Positions 55,255 to 61,725 of a stretch of DNA of 64,000 nucleotides are shown here, in pieces; within the stretch, counting starts at the first letter, position 1, and each line of letters opens with the position of its first letter. The DNA is from RPQJ01 sp963732375 (GTDB lineage Bacteria > Pseudomonadota > Gammaproteobacteria > Steroidobacterales > Steroidobacteraceae): the NCBI GenBank assembly GCA_963732375.1, contig CAVSZE010000002.1:186001-250000 (forward strand), given 5' to 3'. The translations under genes were made by a program, and so were the position numbers. The notes beneath the pieces were generated by a model that worked only from the letters and a program-made list of their open reading frames with translations, did not search any database and was not told the origin of the DNA.

Positions 55255-55932
55255 CTAGTCACTAACCGCGATCCTGTAGCCTGCACCCGACTCGGTCTGC
55301 AGGCATCGCGGCGCCGCGGGATCCGCCTCGATCTTCTGCCGCAGGCGATGCACCAGCTGCTTGAGGAGCTGGCGGTCGCCGCTGCCGCGGCGACCCCAGA
55401 CGTGCGTGAGCAGCCGCTCGGTGCTGACGACGTTGCCCGCGTTCGCAATCAGGATCTGCATGAGCCGCGTCTCGAGCTTGGTGAGCTTCACGATCGCCGC
55501 GCCGCCGATGCGCAGCTGGTGCGCCTCGAGGTCGAGGGCGAACGGGCCGGCGGTCGCGGTGCCGCCGGCCTCTAGTCCCGCGCGCCTGAGCAGCGCCCTG
55601 ACGCGTGCGAGCAGGGTACGCGGGCTGAACGGCTTCGTGAGGTAGTCGTCGGCGCCGAGCTCCAGTGCCCGCACGAGGTCCTCCTCCTCGCCACGTGCGG
55701 TGAGCATCATTACCGGAATGCGCGACTGCGCGCGTATTGCCTCGCAGATTTCGAATCCGCTGCCGTCGGGCAGGTTGATGTCGAGGATCGCGAGGTCCGG
55801 CGACTCCGCCGCATAGCGCTGCAGGGCCGTGCGAGTGTCCGGCGCCCTCACGACCAGGTAGCCCGCCTGCGTCAGCGCGAAGCCGACCAGCGCGAGCAGG
55901 TCCGCATCGTCGTCGACGATGAGGATTTTCAC
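55255..55932 (-). CDS. OmpR/PhoB-family response regulator
   Basis: A 225-residue protein. The receiver domain has KILIVDDDADL, the phospho-acceptor Asp51 in LAILDINLPDG, and the conserved Lys in DYLTKPFSPRTLLARV. The C-terminal winged helix has LTKLETRLMQILIANAGNVVSTERLLTHVWG and ESGAGYRI. GTG 55932 shares one base with the histidine-kinase stop codon (TAGTG), so the pair is coupled. It is a good candidate to bind the GTnACC operator before cysA and oprP, but that is inferred from position only. Confidence 0.92.
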   Translation of the reverse strand: MKILIVDDDADLLALVGFALTQAGYLVVRAPDTRTALQRYAAESPDLAILDINLPDGSGFEICEAIRAQSRIPVMMLTARGEEEDLVRALELGADDYLTKPFSPRTLLARVRALLRRAGLEAGGTATAGPFALDLEAHQLRIGGAAIVKLTKLETRLMQILIANAGNVVSTERLLTHVWGRRGSGDRQLLKQLVHRLRQKIEADPAAPRCLQTESGAGYRIAVSD

Positions 55933-58091
55933 TACCCACCCCCCGCCGCTGGCAACGCGACGGTGAACCGCGTCCGGCCGGCCGGCGTGCGCTCGGCCAT
56001 AACGCGACCGCCGTGGCGCTCGACGATGGACTTGACGATCCACAGCCCGAGGCCGAGGCCCCGCGGCTCGGGCTCGCTGTCCGCGGCGCGATAGAAGCGC
56101 TCGAATATCGATCCCTGCTCCGGATCAGTCACGCCGGGACCCTCGTCCTCCACCCAGGCGCGGACCTCACGGCCGGCGAGTTCGCCGCCGATGCGGATCG
56201 TGCCGCCGTCCGGGCCGAACTTGTTGGCGTTCGCGAGCAGGTTGACGAACACCTGCGTCAGACGGGGCGCGTCCCCGACGACCTCCGGCAGGTCATGGGG
56301 CAGCATTACGTCAAGCGACTGGCCGCGCTGCGAGAGCAGGCCCTCGACCAGCTCGCCGGCCTCGTGCACGACGTCCCCGAGCGCGACCGGCTGCGAACGA
56401 ATGCCGAGCTGGCCGGACTCGATGCGCACGCTCTCGAGCAGGTTGTCGATCAGCCGTGTCAGGCGCAGCGTGCCGCGCTGCAGGGTCGTCACCAGTTCGC
56501 GGAGCTGCTCGCGCGGCATTTCCTGGAGGTTGTCCTCGAGGAGCTCCAGCGACGCCAGCTGTGCAGCGAGCGGCGTGCGGAACTCGTGCGAGATGTTGGC
56601 CAGGATGGAATCACGCGCGCGGCGCGCCGACTCGAGCGCAGTTTCGTCGCGCATCACCTGCACCTGCAGACCATCGACCATCGGCGCGCTGGTGATGATC
56701 ACGGTGCGCTTCGACCCGTCCGGCCCGTCCATGAATTCCGTCGCCCGCGCCTGCTCGCGTTCGCGCGCGCACAGGATCGGGCAGGCGGTCTCGCAGGGTC
56801 GCCGGCCGTCCTTACCGACGCAGGGCTTCAGCACGTCGCCGCAGAACCGGCCGAGCGCCTCGCTGGAAATAACGCCCGCCATGCGCTCGGCCTGCGGATT
56901 CATGTACCTGATGACGCGGTCTGCATCCACCGCGAAGACGCCCTCCACGACGCCGCGCAGCATCGCCTGCGCCTCGGCCTCACGCTGTCGAAGCGTGGTA
57001 TTCGTCTCGACGAGGTTGCGGCGCATGCCTTCGAGGGTGCGCCCGAGCGCGGCCGTCTCTGGCCCACCGGACTCGGGGATCGACGTGGAGAAGTCGCCGT
57101 GCCCGAGCCGCTGCGCGGCCGACGCGAGGAGCTCCAGGGGCCGGACGATGCGACGCGCCAGCAGCCAGGCCGCGAGCACTGCCACCATGCAGAGAACGAG
57201 CGCGGTCCAGGCAAGGCGTTTAACGAAGCCGTCGACCGTCGCGGTCACCCCAGCAATCGGCACACGCACCTCAATCAGCGCGATACCCTCACCTGTGGAC
57301 GCGACGACCGGCGTGCTCGACGCGAACACGCCCGCCGCGGGAATGCGCTCGGCGGCCGTCGTTCCGGTCGTGAGCGCCGTCGAGTGCACGGACTTGAGCG
57401 CCGGGTCCACGCCATCCAGCCATTTCGACAGGCGCACGAACCGGACCTCGGTCCCTGCGGCTTCGGTCAGCATCGCTGCCAACCGGTCGTCGAGGAAGCG
57501 CAGTACGACCACGCGCGTCTCGACGAGATTCGGAACCTGGGCCGTCGCGCCGATGAGCCCGCGCGCCACCTCGGCTGGCGCGAACATGAAATGATCGCCC
57601 TGCTCCGATACGGCATTGAGAAGCGCGGCCCAGTCGAGCTCCGGCTGCGTCGATGCAAGCAACACGGAGGGGCCGGCGGTCACGGCGCAGGCGTTCAGGC
57701 CAGCGGTGCCGCAGAAGCGCCGAAGGAAGAGCTCGAGCTGCTTCTGGTTGCCGGCGCGGACCAGCCGCACCAGCGTGGGGCGCTCCGCGAGCAATCGCGC
57801 CGAGGTCTGGGCATCCTCCTCGACGCGCCGCAACTCCTCGCGCGCGGCGACGCCCGCGAGCTGGGTTCGCACCAGCGCCTGTTGTTCGGCCTGCTTGCGG
57901 AGCAGCCCGACTGCACTGAAAGCCAGCACCAGGATCGCGACGAGCAGCAGCCCCGCGACGGTGAGCGCGAACGAGCCCTGCAGCGAATTGGGCCCGGAGG
58001 CGAGCCGGCGCACGCTATCGAACCGATCCTTCAGCAACAATCGATCCTGCAGCAACTCGTGACTCCGCTTAGCCCGTCCGGCGGTCCGCAC
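55932..58091 (-). CDS. Sensor histidine kinase with Cys-rich PAS segment
   Basis: A 719-residue kinase: TM1 (about 41-64), a large periplasmic sensor region (65-290), TM2 (294-313), HAMP (314-366), and a PAS domain (about 372-485) with five Cys in a cluster (417, 424, 433, 437, 441). HisKA with His502 in ANISHEFRTPLAAQ and HATPase_c (FVNLLANANKFGPDGG, DEGPGV, GLGLGLWIVKSIVERHGG) follow. Its GTG start overlaps the end of cysW by 23 bp, so it belongs to the sulfate-transport operon. The signal could be sulfate, redox state or a metal at the Cys cluster. Confidence 0.9.
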   Translation of the reverse strand: MRTAGRAKRSHELLQDRLLLKDRFDSVRRLASGPNSLQGSFALTVAGLLLVAILVLAFSAVGLLRKQAEQQALVRTQLAGVAAREELRRVEEDAQTSARLLAERPTLVRLVRAGNQKQLELFLRRFCGTAGLNACAVTAGPSVLLASTQPELDWAALLNAVSEQGDHFMFAPAEVARGLIGATAQVPNLVETRVVVLRFLDDRLAAMLTEAAGTEVRFVRLSKWLDGVDPALKSVHSTALTTGTTAAERIPAAGVFASSTPVVASTGEGIALIEVRVPIAGVTATVDGFVKRLAWTALVLCMVAVLAAWLLARRIVRPLELLASAAQRLGHGDFSTSIPESGGPETAALGRTLEGMRRNLVETNTTLRQREAEAQAMLRGVVEGVFAVDADRVIRYMNPQAERMAGVISSEALGRFCGDVLKPCVGKDGRRPCETACPILCAREREQARATEFMDGPDGSKRTVIITSAPMVDGLQVQVMRDETALESARRARDSILANISHEFRTPLAAQLASLELLEDNLQEMPREQLRELVTTLQRGTLRLTRLIDNLLESVRIESGQLGIRSQPVALGDVVHEAGELVEGLLSQRGQSLDVMLPHDLPEVVGDAPRLTQVFVNLLANANKFGPDGGTIRIGGELAGREVRAWVEDEGPGVTDPEQGSIFERFYRAADSEPEPRGLGLGLWIVKSIVERHGGRVMAERTPAGRTRFTVALPAAGGG

Positions 58092-58923
58092 GCCACTCGA
58101 CGAGGGTCTTGATCACCAGCGTGACGATCGCGAGCACCGCGAGCAGCGATGCGACCGCGAACGCAGCGACAAAATTGTACTCGTTGTAGAGGATCTCAAC
58201 CTGCAGTGGCATGGTCGTCGTCATGCCGCGGATGTGCCCGGACACCACCGACACCGCGCCGAACTCGCCCATCGCGCGCGCATTGCAGAGGATGACGCCG
58301 TAGAGCAGTCCCCACCGGATCTTCGGCAGCGTGACCCTTAGGAAAGTCATCCAGGCGCCGGCGCCCAGCGTGATCGCCGCCTCCTCCTCCTCGCTGCCCT
58401 GCTGCTGCATGAGGGGAATGAGCTCGCGGGCGACATACGGGAAAGTGACGAATACCGTCGCGAGCACGATGCCAGGCACGGCGAAGATGATCGAGAGGTC
58501 GCGATCCTGCAGCCACTGCCCGAACCAGCCATGGGCCCCGAACAGCATCACGAGCATCAAGCCGGCGATGACCGGCGACACCGCGAACGGCAGGTCGATG
58601 AGCGTGATGAGCAGGCTCTTGCCGCGGAACTCGAACTTCGCGATGGCCCAGGCCGCGCAGATGCCGAATATCGTGTTCACCGGCACGACGATCGCGGCGG
58701 TGAGCAGCGTCAGCCGGATCGAGGCGAGCGTGTCGGAGTCGGTGAAACTCGCCGCGTACATCTCCAGCCCCTTCGCCAGCGCCTGCGCAAGAACCGCCGC
58801 CAGCGGCGCCATCAGGAGCAGCGCCACGAACGCCATCGAGACGAAGATCAGCAGCACCCTCGCGAGGCGAGCGCCCGGCGACCGGTTGTGCCGTTGCTCG
58901 ATCCTGGGTGCAATCCCGGCCAC
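58069..58923 (-). CDS. cysW: Sulfate ABC transporter permease CysW
   Basis: A 284-residue inner-membrane permease with six helices and the EAA loop (EEEAAITLGAGAWMTFLRVTLPKI). It is similar in layout to cysT but distinct (CysW-type ending LYNEYNFVAAFAVASLLAVLAIVTL). It starts with GTG 1 bp after the cysT stop codon. It forms the sulfate channel with CysT. Confidence 0.93.
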   Translation of the reverse strand: MAGIAPRIEQRHNRSPGARLARVLLIFVSMAFVALLLMAPLAAVLAQALAKGLEMYAASFTDSDTLASIRLTLLTAAIVVPVNTIFGICAAWAIAKFEFRGKSLLITLIDLPFAVSPVIAGLMLVMLFGAHGWFGQWLQDRDLSIIFAVPGIVLATVFVTFPYVARELIPLMQQQGSEEEEAAITLGAGAWMTFLRVTLPKIRWGLLYGVILCNARAMGEFGAVSVVSGHIRGMTTTMPLQVEILYNEYNFVAAFAVASLLAVLAIVTLVIKTLVEWRADRRTG

Positions 58924-58924
58924 G

Positions 58925-59770
58925 TCAGTTGTCCCGGCGCGTGTGGGCGCGACGGCCCCAGGCTTGTACGAGATTGATCGCGAACAGCATCACGAAGGAC
59001 ATCACCAGCATGATGAATCCGAGCGCCGCCGCACCGCCGTAGTCGAATTGCTCCAGCTTGATGACGATCAGGAGCGGCGTGATCTCCGTCTTGAACGGCA
59101 GGTTTCCCGAGATGAACACCACCGAGCCGTACTCGCCGATGCCGCGTGCCAGCGCCAGCGTGAAGCCGGTCAGCAGCGCCGGGAAAACCGCCGGCAGGAT
59201 GATGCGCCTGAAGATGTGCAGCGGGCCCGCGCCCAGCGTCTCGGCAGCCTCCTCGAGGTCGCGCTGGACCTCTACCAGCGCAGGCTGGACGGAGCGGACC
59301 ACGAACGGCAGTCCAATGAGCGTGAGGGCCACGACCACGCCGATCCACGTGTAGGCCACCTGCACGCCGAGGGCTGCGAGCTTCAGTCCCAGCCATCCAT
59401 TCGGCGAGAACACGGCTGCGAGCGCGATGCCCGAGACGGCGGTTGGCAGCGCGAAGGGCAGGTCGATCAGCGCGTCGACCACGCGACGTCCCGGGAAGTC
59501 GTACCGCACCAGCGACCAGGCGACGATGAATCCGAACACCGCGTTGACGCCGGCCGCGAGAAGCGCGGCGCCAAAGCTCAGCCGATACGACGCGACGGCG
59601 CGCGGGTCGAGCAGGACCTTCACGAATTCCGGCCAGGTGAGTGACGCGGCATTGAAGGTCAGCGCCGCAAGCGGCAGCAGCACGATGCAGCTCAGGAAGA
59701 ATGTCGTGAACCCGAGCGTCAGGCCGAAGCCCGGCAGGATGCTCGATTTGCGGAACCAGCTGGCGGCCAC
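58925..59770 (-). CDS. cysT: Sulfate ABC transporter permease CysT (CysU)
   Basis: A 281-residue permease with six helices. It has the CysT N-terminus FGLTLGFTTFFLSCIVLLPLAAL and the EAA loop (DLEEAAETLGAGPLHIFRRIILP). The GTG start lies 4 bp after the cysA stop codon. It is cotranscribed with cysA and cysW. Confidence 0.93.
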   Translation of the reverse strand: MAASWFRKSSILPGFGLTLGFTTFFLSCIVLLPLAALTFNAASLTWPEFVKVLLDPRAVASYRLSFGAALLAAGVNAVFGFIVAWSLVRYDFPGRRVVDALIDLPFALPTAVSGIALAAVFSPNGWLGLKLAALGVQVAYTWIGVVVALTLIGLPFVVRSVQPALVEVQRDLEEAAETLGAGPLHIFRRIILPAVFPALLTGFTLALARGIGEYGSVVFISGNLPFKTEITPLLIVIKLEQFDYGGAAALGFIMLVMSFVMLFAINLVQAWGRRAHTRRDN

Positions 59771-59774
59771 GGGC

Positions 59775-61514
59775 TCAGTTGTCCTGCGCGCGGTCGGCGG
59801 GTGCGGCGTTCACGATGAGCACTGGACGCGCCGGCTCCGCCTCGAGCAGCCCGCCGAGCCAGGTCCAGTCGATGCTGCGGGGGTCGGAGGCCCCGAGCAC
59901 CAGCATCGAGTTCGCATGTCCGTCGAGTTCCTTCCTGAGTTCCTCGCCGACCTGGCCGAAGCGCAGCTCGGTGCGCATGTCCAGGCCGTGCGACGCCAGT
60001 GCCGCCGCGCGCGCGTCGAGCAGGTCGCGCATGTACCCGGCGCGCTCCTTCTCCGACGAGATTGCCGGATGGATGCCCAGGTACACGGCCTCCGCCGCCA
60101 CGTGGCGCAGAAGGCTGGCCGCGACCGGCACGGTCGCGCGGCGGGCGCCCGGATCCAGCGTGTGGATGACGACGTGCTGCGGCACCGGCGCCGTCGGTGC
60201 CGCGCACAGCAACTGCATCGAACCGTGGCGTACCAGCCACTTCGCCGCTTCCGTGCTGCCGTCGCCGGTCGCAATCACCGGCATGCCTGGAATCGCCCGG
60301 CCGCCACGGCCAACACGCGTCGCGACGCGCGTGTTCATGCGGGCGCGTAATGCGGACAGCAACGGCGAGTCGAACAGCGCGCGCGCGCCGTCCTCGGAGT
60401 CGGCGACTACGGTGAAACTCGAGATCGGCGTGGGCAATACGTGAACGCGTCGCGCACCGACGGCCACCTGCCGGCCCACGGCCACCGGGAAGCCGCGGTG
60501 CTCCGGCAGCGTGCGCGAGACCTCCAGAAGCGATCCGCCACCGGACCGTTCGTCGCCGGCGGGAGCCGCCGCGACCGGCCCGTCGCCCGCCATGCGGACG
60601 CGCAGGTGCTCTACCGCGCCGGCGAAAAGCACTTCCTCCACCTCGCCGAATCCGACGAAGTTGGAACGCACGTGACTCTCTTCGGCACCGATTTCGACTT
60701 CCTCCGGGCGCAGCACGGCAACGACCTCGCGCGGCACGGCCTGGCCCGCAGAAACCTCCGGGCGGAAACGAACACCGCCCTCCGTACGGTAGCCGAGCAG
60801 CAGGTTGGCCGCCCCGAGGAACGTCGACACGAAGCGCGTCTGTGGGCGCATGTAGAGATCGTCGGGGCGGCCGCACTCCAGCAGTCGGCCCTGATGCATC
60901 ACGCCGATGCGGTCGGCGAGCGCAAACGCCTCCTCCTGGTCATGGGTTACCAGGATGGTAGTCATTCCCAGCTCACGCTGGATCTGGCGGATCGTGCGGC
61001 GAAGTTCCTCGCGGATCTTGGCGTCCAGCGCCCCGAAAGGCTCGTCCATCAGCAGCACCTGCGGCTGGTGCGCGAGCGCCCGCGCGACCGCGATGCGCTG
61101 CTGTTGTCCACCCGAGAGCTGCGCCGGCAGGCGGTCATCCATACCCTCGAGCGCAACCAGGCGCAGCAGTTCCTTGCGTCGCGCGCGCCGCTCCGCGGCC
61201 TTGACCTTGCGCACGCGCAGCGCGAACTCGATGTTGTCGCCCACCGACATGTGGCCGAAAAGCGCGTAGTGCTGGAAGACGAAGCCGACCTGGCGGTCGC
61301 GAGCCGATACCCGGGTCACGTCGCTGCCGTGCAGCGAGACCCGACCGTGGTCTATCTCGGTCAGCCCGGCGATCGCACGCAGCAGCGTGCTCTTGCCGCT
61401 ACCGCTGGGGCCGAGCAGCACCAGGAACTCGCCCCGCTCGACCTTCAGCGAGACGTCGTTCACGACCGGCACCGATTGGTACCGTTTGGTCACCTGGTCG
61501 AGGGCGATGGACAT
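59775..61514 (-). CDS. cysA: Sulfate ABC transporter ATPase CysA fused to a universal-stress-protein-like domain
   Basis: A 579-residue protein, against about 350-365 for usual CysA. Residues 1-362 form a normal CysA: Walker A GPSGSGKS (35-42), VFQHYALFGHMSV, LSGGQQQR (133-140), LLMDEPFGALD, switch His191, and a C-terminal TOBE-like domain. Residues about 365-579 are extra. The last 160 resemble a UspA fold, with repeated strands and helices and an end (MLVLGASDPRSIDWTWLGGLLEAEPARPVLIVNA) matching the UspA ATP-loop region, although the exact G-x2-G-x9-GS motif is degenerate. It may let the transporter respond to nucleotide or stress signals. It is first in an operon with cysT, cysW, a histidine kinase and a response regulator. 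Confidence 0.88.
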   Translation of the reverse strand: MSIALDQVTKRYQSVPVVNDVSLKVERGEFLVLLGPSGSGKSTLLRAIAGLTEIDHGRVSLHGSDVTRVSARDRQVGFVFQHYALFGHMSVGDNIEFALRVRKVKAAERRARRKELLRLVALEGMDDRLPAQLSGGQQQRIAVARALAHQPQVLLMDEPFGALDAKIREELRRTIRQIQRELGMTTILVTHDQEEAFALADRIGVMHQGRLLECGRPDDLYMRPQTRFVSTFLGAANLLLGYRTEGGVRFRPEVSAGQAVPREVVAVLRPEEVEIGAEESHVRSNFVGFGEVEEVLFAGAVEHLRVRMAGDGPVAAAPAGDERSGGGSLLEVSRTLPEHRGFPVAVGRQVAVGARRVHVLPTPISSFTVVADSEDGARALFDSPLLSALRARMNTRVATRVGRGGRAIPGMPVIATGDGSTEAAKWLVRHGSMQLLCAAPTAPVPQHVVIHTLDPGARRATVPVAASLLRHVAAEAVYLGIHPAISSEKERAGYMRDLLDARAAALASHGLDMRTELRFGQVGEELRKELDGHANSMLVLGASDPRSIDWTWLGGLLEAEPARPVLIVNAAPADRAQDN

Positions 61515-61545
61515 GCGGGAACCGGCGCTATAGTGGTTGGCAGAT

Positions 61546-61600
61546 ATCCTAGTCGGGCGCGGTTACGCCGTCAGTCGCCGCGCGGTTACAAAAGGGTAAC
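61546..61600 (-). promoter_or_regulatory. Shared operator/promoter of the cysA operon
   Basis: Read on the minus strand, GTAACCGC-N4-CGACTGAC-N3-GTAACC (61589-61561) is followed after 9 bp by TAGGAT (61551-61546). An extra GTTACC lies 11 bp upstream of the first GTAACC (61600-61595). The layout matches the oprP promoter closely. The repeats with 11- and 23-bp spacing are typical of sites for OmpR/PhoB-type regulators, and such a regulator gene is in this operon. Confidence 0.6.
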
Positions 61601-61725
61601 AATCGAGCGCAGGTCGGCGATGGTCCTGGGCGGTGATTCACGACGAGACCATCAGCCACTATCTTCCTTACACTGTCGACGGCACGCAGTATCAGATCCC
61701 ACCAATTCCACGCGACCAGCCCCAA

